Shown: in pieces, positions 34,384 through 46,800 of the stretch
Numbering within the stretch: position 1 is the first letter of the stretch
Layout: each line of letters opens with the position of its first letter
The notes under the pieces: model-generated
What the model was told of the DNA's origin: nothing
The model's database searches: none
The model's input: the letters and a program-made list of their open reading frames with translations, nothing else
Translations under genes and position numbers: made by a program
NCBI GenBank assembly: GCA_037833965.1
Contig: AP031352.1
Span: 8,908,501-8,972,500, forward strand
Source of the DNA: Marchantia polymorpha subsp. ruderalis
Taxonomy: Eukaryota > Streptophyta > Marchantiopsida > Marchantiales > Marchantiaceae
DNA length: 64,000 nucleotides
Direction of reading: 5' to 3'

Positions 34384-36450
34384 CTTCTAACAACTAACTA
34401 TTCAAAATTGAAAAGTTGCTTCTATCCTGCTAGAAACAAGAATAATCTGTAAGAAAATGGGTCAGGTGATCTTGCAATAATATAACAGGCGGGCACATGG
34501 CACACGGCATAACTGCTGCTGCAACCTCTCTACAGCTATATCTCTTCATCACTCTCTGGCTTTAGGATAAGTATTACAGAATGCAATTTCACTTGCTCCC
34601 AAAGATCCATATATCGAGTGAATTACATTCAACTCGAAGGCAATGGCATTCCAACTATAGCTAGAGAGAGTGCGAACGAAAAGCATGTGAATATCGAATC
34701 TCTGGATCCTCTTTACACTCCGACAAAGAAGCCCGACCCTCATTCATTTCATGAAAAAACCTTCAAGAAAATTGTCGGGACGGGGCAAAGGCATGTAGAG
34801 GGGCAAAGGCATGTGTATAAAGACCAATCATCCCAGCTGCACTGACCGTCTTCTCATCGCAATGTGGGTGGATTACAGCACAGGACCACAGTCACAGGGA
34901 GGAAAACAAATTCGAGAATTACCAGGTCGCGACTACAATGGCGCTATCACTGACTTCCACAGCAGAGGAAACTAGCTTTGAAGGAGAGCAACAATAAAAA
35001 GGTAAAACAATAAAAAACAAAACATAAGAACAAGAAACGAACAAACAAATCACTTTCAGGTGTGAAGTGCTAATCTGCTGCACTTTCGATCTAACAAGGA
35101 CACCAGCGACGGTCAATCCTCAAGAGGCGCAAGATCCAAATTATACTTGGCGGCCTCGACTACCGCGAAACACAGTCTCCATTCAAGCTCAGCGTACTCG
35201 AATTCCAGATACGTGAAAAACTACGCAGGAATGTAGCCGATCGGTGTGCAAGGAATGCACACTTTGAACATTTCCCTTTCGTGATACCTCGTGATTACGC
35301 ACAATTAGCTGCATTCACTCAGATCGATCGATCGAGCTCCATTTGATGAGAAGCCGGTCCGACCTCGCCGCAGGGGCACAAATGCTGAAACTCTGAGTCT
35401 CACGTCGGGGCACTAAATATGAGGTCGTTGGCCGACTCCCGACTCGGCCTCCAATCGGAACCCGTCCTTCCGCGCTCGTGCTCGAGCACAATCGTCGGGC
35501 TTGTAGACATCGACGGGGACGACATCTTTCACGCTCTCCACTGTCCCTCGTCGCCCGAACATTTGCAGCGCGCCTCAGCGCTCCTCTGGCCTTCCTCCGA
35601 CCGCTCAAGGCCGGCCACGTCATCCGCATGTCATCTGACCCCGCGCCTCCGCCGTCGATCTCCGGCCATCTCCTTATTTCGTTCTCGTCGTCGACGAACA
35701 TCTACTTCTGTAGGCCCCGCCACCAAGTTCTGTAAAGATAAAGTACAGTACGTGGGATCATAAGCACAACGGGGTTCTAGAATATTCCGCGTCGGACCCT
35801 GCGCGAAATTATTTAGCAATTATTTTCCTTAGATTGGGACTGAAAATTTATACTCCCTTGAAAATTTATACTCTTTGTTCGGAGCATATCTTGGCTGAGG
35901 ATATTACTGCATCGATGATACAATATGAGGCACGTTTTTCCATTACTACCGTAGCAGATTCCCACAGACCTTCAGTTAGATATACTCCTTCTATAAATTA
36001 TTCACTCGGTTTGATATGACACTCTCAAGTTACACTCTATATGGATAACAAGATCTGTGGTTGTGTTTTCTGTCCAGATTCTCCTCTTGGTCGGTTGCTT
36101 CATATCGGAATGTATCCACTCTTACGAATGTAGATTTGCTAATTGCCGTGCAGTTTTTATCAATTTGAAATAATGAACATAATGTTTTATATCTTAAATC
36201 ATCAACATACTGGACCTTGTGCGAGATACTTTCGCCATAGACAATACAGGGAATATCGTGTGATCATTATTATGAAGATGATGAGTACATTTGTGTTTTT
36301 CATTTATGAAGTGGCATGTGATTCTAATGACGATCTACCATCATTGTTGTTTCTATTAATTTCACTTTTGAGTCACACGAGATACTTTTTGTCGGATATA
36401 GAGAGGTAGCAAGTGTGGAGGCATCCGTTTTTTATTAAAAACATACAGAG
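34384..36450. other. Upstream flank of DWF5, no recognised gene
   Basis: The first few hundred bases are the probable leader and promoter of DWF5. A GC-rich island at 35.3-35.75 kb is open on both strands (for example 35701-35315 minus) but shows no domain and may be a promoter-type CpG-rich segment. No TATA box is convincing. Confidence 0.35.
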
Positions 36451-39400
36451 ACATTCAAAAGTCTGAAATAAAAGAGGTTTTTTTTAATACATATTTTATC
36501 CGTTTTATAGTCATGTGGAATATGGAGACTCCTGAGTCATCCTAGTTCTCTCGAAGGAAAATAGAAAGCCTAAATGTTTTGAATAATATATTTAAGACAT
36601 TTTAAATGTCTGTTTAGCTGCAAAATTTTGTAATTTGATTTCGAAACATTTTTAAGTTGCCAGTGACTTTTGAGATTATGCTCAGTAGGTTGGTCTATTT
36701 TGCAAGGAAATTATCTCCGGAACACACATATTTTGGGTTCAATATTATTCTCATAGTCATAGGCATGTTGTTTCAATTTACAAGTTTTTTGAATAATTTT
36801 TATTTAATGAATCATGATGAGAACCATGAAATGGATAAATCATCTGATAAGTTAAAAAATTGTCTCATGTTTTTACATAAATTTACATGAAGTATATTAA
36901 TTTTTTAGGAAAAGAATATTTTTATATGTATCTTATAGCTTATATATATATATATATATATTGCAAGTAAAATAGTTTTTCAATATGTATGTAAGATTAT
37001 TTTTGATTTCAAACATATGTAGCTTTTGTAATTATCTAAAACAGAAAAAAAAATATTTGAAGAGTTTAAAACTTAAAATTTTTTATTGAAATAATGATTT
37101 CAATTGTATTTTGAAGATAATTACAATAGTCTACCACTTAAGTAGTCACATTGAATCCTAAACTTCTGTGCGTACATAACCAGGAGATGCGTAATTAACA
37201 ATTTTATTTCCAGATCATTTGCGTAGAGCTTCAATGTGCAAGAAATTGAAAATCAAGTGTCTTAACAAGTCCCAAATATGTGAGATCATTTCAAAACTGA
37301 GAAAGTAGAATACTCCAAGCAAACTAGCTTTAGTGTGTGAGTATGAAATTAATGATGCATCTAGCAATTAGTGTACAATTTTCTCAGCCCTCCTCCGTTC
37401 GCGAGTGCCAAAGAATTTTAGTATATTTGGCATCGCAGCATTATTTTTGTGGTTTTTTTGCCTATTTTCCAGCGATTACTTTCCATCTCCCTATAACAAT
37501 AAGGTTTAGAGAGAAGTTAATTCAAAGATGAAAATTTAAATTCTCAAGATGAGAAATAGCAACAATGGATCTCTCCCTTATATAACTATCACCAACAAGT
37601 ACACGGAGAGAAAATGTGATCCACACTATCCATCCCACTCCTAGTGGATGGATGACGTGGCGGATAATACTAACAAGCACATGAATTTTTTACGTGGCTC
37701 TCATAACTAATATACTAATTAACACATTCAATCTTTACCTAACAAGCACATGGATCGTTGACGTGACACGATCAACTAGCACACATATTCTCTAACTACC
37801 GAGCGCACGGATTGCTGACGTGATGGCTATGACTAGTGCACGCTAAAGTATCTATATCAATATTTAGAGTAACCTCTATTTTAGTTCTAACTAACTAATG
37901 ATGTTTACACTACCACCGCCATTTAATAATATGGGTATCATGCATCATATGATACTCATATTTTTTTTCGGGTGTAAGATGATCATTTTTGCTCTAGATG
38001 TGTCATGATATGAAGAAGCAAAAGACTAGATTATTGGAACGAGATATTTGCATCTCATACTTTTTCCAACACCGCCCTTTATGGTTAGATATATCTCGCT
38101 TGACTTTCCTTGCCCCATGGCATTGAATGATGCATTAGTCTAATCTCGATTGTGAAATTTAAAGTGAAACTTTGAAAATGTTGAAATTTCTGAAATCTAC
38201 AGTGAATCCACTGAAAATGTTGATCCCTGTAAATTTTCTCATAAAGTGAGTACTTAATCGGAATGCGTAACTAAATAGGTGCGTACTTAAGTGGGAGGTT
38301 AATGTAGACAATCTTTAAAACATTTGTGTGAACATTACCTTTTTTTTCCAAACATTAAAGCTCAATTTAGCCCTTGTAGAAAAAATTGAATCATTGGACT
38401 CTTTATTTTATTATTCCAAAATTATTATTTTTATTTAATTCAAGATTGAAAAGCAAAGTAGTATAATTTTTGTAATTGAAAAGCGAATCCAATCACAAAA
38501 AGTTGAAAGTTGAAAATAATCAAAAGATTCTATATAGTTTGGTTCAAAGGGTTCACACATTCATCATAAGCTAATACATTTTTATATACATCTTTCAACT
38601 TTAATTGGTTCATATTCATATATATTATCTTTAGGAAATTCTAGTTACATGTCAAAGTAATGCAATATACATCTTAATACTATGGAATCTTTCTTTGAAC
38701 TTTCAAAATGTTTGTCATATGTTACCTTTTAATTATATCAATAATAGCATATTTACATATGATAGAATTTAAGTTTTACAATTAATAGCAAATTATTTTT
38801 CAATTAAATTATATATGAAAATAGAATAAATCAACTAAGTTCAAATGATTTTATTTCAAATTAAGTATAATGTTAGTAAAAAAATTTTCCACAATTTTAC
38901 ACAATATGTTGTGTTCTTTGCACATTTCAAGGTTGTATCAGATGCAATCAAATTGAAAGATATGATCTCCAAAAGTTTATTTTTATTTTATTTTATCTTT
39001 AAAAGACTGATAAGAAGCATCTTACACAAGAAAAATGAAATGCAAAAATTATATTTCATTTATAACTTGATCATTACATCAGACTGCTAGAACTTTGATC
39101 TGTATGCATATTAAAAATGACATGGGAAAATGTCTATTTTCCTATCATATTCTATTAAGCTCTAATGTAAACAATTAAAAAATCTGTGAAAATTCCATAA
39201 AATTTTAGTAACTTTTGTGCATGACAGAATTTTATAGACTAAAGAGTAGTGAGGATGACTCTTATTGTAAAAATTTATCATGGAAGAATTACATTCAATA
39301 TATCGAATTTGACATTCAAAACCATATACAATATTTAATGTGTAATTGATAAAATGAATTTTTTTTAAAGAAACCAAGCTGAATTCCATTTACATGAAAA

Positions 39401-42400
39401 TCCCACTCTACTATATCTTTGTGTGAGTACAACATGAGTTTATTTTAGAAATGGAACATTTTAAACTTAAACTTAATATTTTGTCAAAACATATTGATAT
39501 CTGCATAACATATGAATTTATTGTTAATTTTGAATTTACTAGAGTTCTCTGTGGGGTCACGGGTAACGAGCTTGCTCGATGAGGAATGAGCAATTTGCAG
39601 GGAACATAAGAACGTGGTCAAATTATTCATTCTTGCGATGATCGAAATTGCATGTGGCGTGCATCAAATCATTGTTGCTTAATTTCGATCTACGCGTAGA
39701 CGAGTCTTGCCAGTCAAACAAGTCGAAGCTTAAGTTTGTCTGGCCCTCCACATTTAGCTGACGTGTGTGCGTGAGGAGACGTAATGCTTCGAAGAAACAT
39801 GAAGCCAGTCCAAAGATTCAGGTGCATATATGTTTGGCCTAGAGCCGCAGTGCTTGAAATCCGTGAAGTACTTTTTCAGCACCTGAATTCGAAGCATGTG
39901 TGCTGAGTTGGATCACTGCCTCGAACGTTCTCTATATCGCTAATCGACACCTGTGATTGATTGCAAGATGTTCTCAAAGTTCGAAGTTACTAAGCGTTCT
40001 GCCGTCGAGAATGAAAAGGATCCACTTGCATGCATCAAATGCTCGATCGAAAGCACCATCGCTCGTCGTGACTTGCGACTCTCAACGGGAAGTCATGAGC
40101 GGCCAACATATCTCGGACATACTCAATGTTGATAATACATATGTGGTGGAATTTCCAAGAAACTCTCCGTCCAGATCCCAGTATCGCAAATCCTCATGTA
40201 CACGACAAGCAGGTAGAGGGAATATTCTTGTAATATGTACCAGAACTACTAATCCTCGAGTTCAATGACTGCGACGAGTCATGATTGTGATCTAGTGGGG
40301 AAGAGAAAAAACTCGTACAGTCAGTTCCCATCCATTCCACGGGCCTACGAGAATACGATAGTACCTGTGACACAACCCGAGCATTGCCTCTCAGAGCTAC
40401 CGAAGTACTTGCTCTGGGTTCAAATTGATGCTTAGGTTAGCGCTCGTAATTGCAATCTTATTCTGGTTCATATGCTCGAGTGAAGCACGCCGAGGAAGTT
40501 TTGTGCTAGTTTCGTCGTGCTAGTCTTCGTTCTAGAAGGACAACACGCGAGTCACAGCTGTGATTGAATAGGACAGAACTTCCTGCAAGTTGACATTCAG
40601 GGAGTTTATAGGACACAAATTCAGGCAGAACAGTTCGCAAGGTGACGGTGACTTGGGTGTGGTAACCGAGACGCTCCACTCGCGATCACGAATGTCAATC
40701 TGTCTTCAACGTAGTAAGTAGCAAACTAGCACGTCAGTTTGCGGCATTCGCACAATCCGCTTTCATCTAGAAGGACAACAACGTGCTAGCACAGAACTTC
40801 AACGTGCTAGTTTCGTCGTGAATTACTCAAAAACTCATTTAGCTCAACGATTTTATTGGAGGACTTTATACACAACATCGTTGATGCTTACGAATAGTCA
40901 TATGCTGCAATATACACGTTCTGTGAAGCTGAAGCGGTTTATCAGCATCTCTGATTAAGTGGCTCTTCGAACTGGCTGAGTCGAAAGACTAAACCTATGC
41001 ACTGCCCTCTGGCATGGAAGGTGGGTTCGCTTAGTCTGCTAGTTGAGTCCACCATCAGGTATCTAGGATTTGGTGGCAATTGCATGTCAATTTCAGCTGT
41101 ACATGTTTCACTATAGCTACTTTCATCAATGTCACCAACGTGAGTCTGTTTAAAGTTACATCTTCAGTTGGATAGGAACTGAATAAACAGAGACTGTTTT
41201 TATGCCACTGAAAGTGCTATCAGGTTAATCCTTCGGGAAAATGTCACATTCAAATTGATGCCCTCCGGGTCCCTTTCTTCCTGAACTTTTCAAGCATAGT
41301 ATAGTCAGCTATTAATCACTATGTGCTATTACACTGCAGCTATACGTATGATATTGAGCACTAAAAGGCTGTTGAGCGTACATTGAGAAATGCCACTCTG
41401 AATATAATTGTGCGCCTTTGACAAGCTCGTAGCACGAAATTCCATTGTCTTGAGTCTGTTTTTGTAAATGAGTGCATGATCGTTGCTCGTTAACAAGTCA
41501 TCATGAGCCCCCTACAGCAATGGAATTGCAGAGTGTTTACGCCGGTACCGGTACAAGTCAAGTCAATGATCAAACAGGACGATGCATCCTGAAATGACAA
41601 TTACAGCTTTGCTCAGAGTGGAGTGGTGGGTCAATCCCCATCCAACCCTTGAAGCCTTTGCAAAATTCTCCTACTTAGTCTACGATACTCACAGAAGTCC
41701 AAAAGAGCAGAGCAGAAAACTCTCCCTCGTTATCATATTACGGCCAGTTACGTCAAGCCTGAAGCGGAGCTCTTGCACAGCCATTCTCGCCTAGCCATGC
41801 TTGCTGATCGATTATTTATGCCACATTGGCGATGTGTACCAGTCTACATCCAGATCAACTTCACACTTCGGCTTTATCCATGCATGTGAGTGGTTCCTTC
41901 TCGTATGCACAGACGACTAATGCAAATTTTCATGAACGTTCTGAACATTTAGTTGTGTGCATTCCCGGGTTTGCTCTTGTATTCGGATTTTATGCAATGC
42001 TCATTTAATTTGAATAATATGTCATCGATGTATGACATTGGAAATATTTTTATATTGCTGGTCATGGTAAAATCATATTTTTTCCTTTCAACCTTCAGAT
42101 CTGCATAAGGTAAGATAATTTTTAGGTTTGTATCTGCTCATTTGTTTTGCATTCGCCTAGCGTGGGGAACATCTTGGACGCGCAACATGACTCAATTTAC
42201 ACTGTATTGAGGCAGAGTCGAAGCACCATTAAGGTATAACAAACTAAATTGATTCAACTTTACTTTAAGTCAACGAATAGATTGGATTCTTAGGTGAAAC
42301 AAGGACAGAAATTAATTAAAGCACCTACCCTTAATAAACTGTTTCAATAAGTCTAATACAAGTACAACTGACCTAGACCTGCAAAAATAATCTCCTCTAA

Positions 42401-42860
42401 GAATGAGAATAATGACCTGTTGACAATATGGTCTGTATCTAGTACAAATTAAAGAAGGGTAAACTCTACTTTTTAGTTTCCGGGGGGATTTGTTAATCTA
42501 CATCCACATACATTTTATCTCTTCGGAAAAAATACAGTTACTTGAAGCATGTGACAATCAGCTGTAAAGTTTACAAAGCAAATACAATATGAGACGTGAA
42601 AGCAAGGCACATATAGTAAGTGATGTTCCTATACGATCTAGCGTTATTTCGAGTAGAAAGATGAAGTCCCCGCGAAACCACATCGGGAGTATTTAGCTTT
42701 CTCAGACGCAGCTAAGAAGTAAGAACTAATGGTGCCCGTCGCTTTCGAGCTAATTGATCGGAGCCCGCGATTCACTTTCTGATTCAATCCGATTTTGGAA
42801 AAGGAGTGCATGGATAGAAAGCCAGACAATCGGCAGGCCGGTCCTCGGTGACCCAAGCTC
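36451..42860. other. Gene-poor region, AT-rich to 39.5 kb
   Basis: Sequence to about 39.5 kb is AT-rich like the 21-28 kb block and includes a (TA)10 run at 36941-36960. A possible LTR lies at about 37350-38071. From 39.5 to 42.8 kb composition is mixed. Short frames such as 39957-40268 and 41826-42008 have no recognisable domain. No gene is supported. Confidence 0.4.
37350..38071 (-). repeat. Possible solo LTR (copia-like), minus orientation
   Basis: Read on the minus strand the segment starts TGTTGGAAAAAGTATGAG at 38071, a common plant copia LTR opening, and later shows TATATAAGGGAGAG (about 37605-37592) as a core promoter followed by a leader. The downstream end is not fixed and no second LTR or target duplication was found. 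Confidence 0.3.
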
Positions 42861-43315
42861 TTGAGTAAGGACGCGGACCTGATGGCTAAATCATCGAAGA
42901 ACTAACGAAAGTATCTATCTTTACAACTCTTATTTGGCATCTAGTCTTGTCTCGTCTCTGACGGTATGAATGTTCGATGGCTACACAAATGCTCGTGAGT
43001 AAGGACGCTGACCTGATGGCTAAATGATCGATTGATGGGAGCGAAGAACTAACGAAAGTAAGTCTATCTTTACAATTCTCATTTTGCATTTAGTCTTGTC
43101 TCGTCTCTGACCGTATGAATGTTCGATGGCTGCACCAATGCTGTAAGTGACAGGCGAATTAACGAGGGTCTTGTGTCGTGTCTATATGTATGAATGTTCG
43201 ATGGCTGCACCAGTGCTGTAAGTGACAGGCGAACAAACGAGGGTCTTGTCTCGTGTTTAAATGTATGAATATTTGATGGCTGCACCGGTGCTGTAAGTGA
43301 CACGCGAACGATAAA
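42861..43315. repeat. Tandem repeat array (75-bp units plus older larger units)
   Basis: Three adjacent units start at 43094, 43169 and 43244 with an exact 75-bp period and high identity (core ATGAATGTTCGATGGCTGCA). A related unit starts at 42945, and a longer block (GTAAGGACGC.GACCTGATGGCTAAAT) repeats at about 42865 and 42998. The 75-bp period is a multiple of three, so all copies stay open on the minus strand, but no gene is inferred. It lies about 0.6 kb beyond the URB1 stop codon. Confidence 0.85.
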
Positions 43316-43853
43316 ATTGCTACTACTCATGATCCCCGTCACTGGTTATGACTTTTACTGGAATACAGGCAGTGGGATGTATGGCCTTCAATTGGGGTCC
43401 CATCGGGTAAAATGAAATGTGTTGGATCCCATCAAGAGCTTTGAGTTTCCCAGGGGTCCCATCAAGTAATTTCCTGCTCCATTTGTCCTCTTGCGAAGAA
43501 TCAGCAAGAATAAAGTGTAACAGGTCACGACATATCGCCATTGCACATGTCCTTCTCAGGTCCATACAAGAACAATAGTTGATAGTCAATACAGGGCTGT
43601 CAACTGCAGTCTCAGGGCAGGAGAGCACGAATTGATAGCAGGTAAACTCTCTCTCCGTCTTTCACGTAGCAGGATGGTGAGCGAGATTACGATGGGTAGA
43701 TTTGAAATCATATCAATCAAGCCTTTCACAATGAATTTCTAAGCATCTTGCAGGAAGTTAAAAAGTCTTTGGCCGTTAGGGAGACAGAAAACCCATTATA
43801 GTGTGGACATAGTCAAAATATAGAGCATCACACCGTCAGGTAGTCTGGTCCGG

Positions 43854-46800
43854 TTAATGGTATTTATTACACTCTTCAACCTCGAGAGGTCTTCTCTGCA
43901 AAGCACGGCAAAAATTTTCTTGCAACAACGCAAGCTTTTTAAGAATTTTGTCCCTAGATGAATCGTCATCCCTTGTGGTGAATATAAAAGGATCTGTAAT
44001 ACGCGCCTCCATATTGATAAGACAAGAAGCAAAACTAGCCGGTCGTTTGGACCAAAGGAGTTGAAGGAAGGTGAAGATAGTGGAGCACACTTCAGAAACG
44101 TAGCGGACTTCCACGGCGGCGTTCTCACCCGGGCTGCTATTCCCATGTGTACTCCAAGGACCACTGAAGGACCTGACAAATTCATCAAAAACATGTTAAG
44201 TAAAGCCACCTGATGAATCTTGACGAGCCTAGCTTTCCAAAGAAAGCAAATCTCAATCACTTGCTTGGAGGATTCGGCAGACAGACTTACCATAACCAGG
44301 AAGGATTGATCTCTTCGGGACAAGGGAGCTCAGTGAGCAAAAGCTCCAAAACTGAACTGATTTTCTCGCCACTTGTTTGAAATCCATCATCATCTTCAAT
44401 GACGAAAGTACTTGTCAGATTATATGTGAGTATAAAGTTTCTGAACTTATGACCCCCTCTGCTACATATTTGCTCATCGTCCAGTAACTAACCCAACCTT
44501 CCATGTGCCAAGATCAATTCAGATTAAAGACCGATTTAGAGTTAGATACACTACCTTTAATTGAAAACCCTGTAAACGGCGTCAGTGTTGTCACAGCAGC
44601 AATTACTGTAACCAGGGAAGGAGCTTCAGTCTGTAATTTAACATGCCCTTGCAATGATAACAGAAGTCTGGCTAACTTCCTGTCGATAGGGAGACCGACC
44701 ACTCCGTGAAGAGATTCAACTTTTTTCAGTGCACTGACAACCGACAAACAGGTGGTGAGCTTCATGTTGCTGTCAGCAGTTTCACTGACCCTTGAAATAC
44801 CTCCGAGGACTAAAGCAGCTGCTAACCAGCGCAGCAACTTTTGAGTAAGAGATTCATGAAGCCCCGCTTTTCCCTGCTGCGACGACTTTACAGTCATGAT
44901 ATTGCTGGCTACGGAGTTCTCCAAGTCGCTTTGCTGCGCAACTTGCACTGCCCAGCTTGCGATATTATAAAAGCCAACTTTGTCCTGTTCAAAGATACAA
45001 ACATTAATAGGACTCCACGTCAAAGGAGTAAAATACCTTTAGATATGAACTGATTACTCAAGAAACATCACTTAGGACAAACCACCTTGAAGCTACTAAT
45101 AACTATTTTTAATTTCACCCTAAACCCTAAACTCCTGGCGTTCTCAAAGTGTCACGACTGTTCATATCCACAAACAAGCAAGAACACATAAAATCTTCAT
45201 GCAGAGCAATTACTCTACTCAAGCTTAACTGACTTGTATCAGAAGGAACACTACAAAACACTTTGGTATGTTGCAGTCACTGCAGTTACAATCTACCTGA
45301 ATAGATGTGACTTGCGGAGGTGAACTGTGGAGGATCATTTCCAAAGCACTGGTCCTCAGTTCCATTTCCCCCACAAACTTTAAAGGCATTGCTCCACCTT
45401 CAATCCAGTTAATCACCTCCTGCAACCCTACAATATTCAGAGTGAAGTGGGTTTGGTGTTTCTTCCTTCTGTGCGACATCCGCAAGACAGAGATCATCAC
45501 TTTAATGGTAGGTCTCGCGAAAATCTTTTGATAGTGTGATGTCGAGTTTCGCACAAGAAACCGGTGAAACATAAGAGCTACTTTGGACAATTCTTCCGTT
45601 CCATCCGTGAGAAGATGACGTTGCACAACTCCCCAGCTCATGATCGATTCGATTACCTGCAAAGGATGAGAATCGCGATATCAGCAACAAGGAGATTTCA
45701 GAAACATAGCCAAATAAAAATAATTATAAGAATCAAGAGCTCTGCAATTCGACCTCCGTATCAAACGCAACAGGTATAGCTGATCTAAAAAGTTTCTCAA
45801 AGTTGCTGATGTAGAAAGTTTCTCGAAGTTACTGAAGTCTTGCGATGAGAGCAATAGACCACAAAAATAGTTGCAGTTCATAAACAGAATTTAGAAAAAT
45901 ATCTTATGCAGCACAGCTGTATAGGAATGTCACTTGTAAGTCCTACCTTCAGTGACACAGATGCTAATTCACCCTCAGTCCCCTTTCCATCCGAGCCTGA
46001 TTGACTCAAACAATCGTTCACAGCTACGGAGGCAAGCCACGACAGCAGGCCCGTGTGTTCAACCAAGTAAAGTGAACATGAGCGGACATTGGCTGCTTGA
46101 TACAGGACCTGAGAGGACAACACAAGAATGTATCAACTACTGTATCCTCAAAGTGGGCATCAGGTACGATGATAATAAGGTCGCATATATCAAATAAAGA
46201 CAATATACAGAGGTAATCAACAAGTTAACAATCTTGTACGTGGCTGGGATTCATTAAAAAACTGGACAGTAAAATCATAAATTACGCACAGAAGATTCAG
46301 AACTGTCATCACTAATCGATAGTCGGAAAAGTAAGGAAAGTACGTGATACAATAAAAGTAACAAGGAGAAGAATATGTTTTCAACAATAATACGTTTTCA
46401 GCCTAGACAAAAATTCGACTAGCCGAAATTAAGAGAGTCACACCTGTAACACCCATTTGCGAGTAAACCTATCTGCCATTGCTGAATCATGAAAACTCAT
46501 CAAAAGTTCTAGCACAAACTTCCGGCGATAGATGTGTGCATCCACCGATGAACCCAATCCCGCAGCTAGGAGGCGAAGCATCCACAAACGATCACTCCGG
46601 TATTGGACTGAACCACTCCCAAACATTATTTGAAATAATGGTATACTCTGTAAAAAAGTCCCACACTCGTCAGTTAGTCGGAGTATTTCAGGACAAAACA
46701 ATAAACAAAACTTAAAACAAGTAGAAGGAATTTTACTGAACGAGAGATGAAGATTACATGCCGAGAAAAAAAAATCTCTTATGAGGAAATACGACGGAAA

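Noticed and set aside
35315-35701. Arg-rich minus-strand open frame
   Set aside because: GC-rich segment open on several frames at once; no domain or family likeness.
42861-43315. CRISPR-like array
   Set aside because: Units are directly tandem with no unique spacers, and the genome is eukaryotic.
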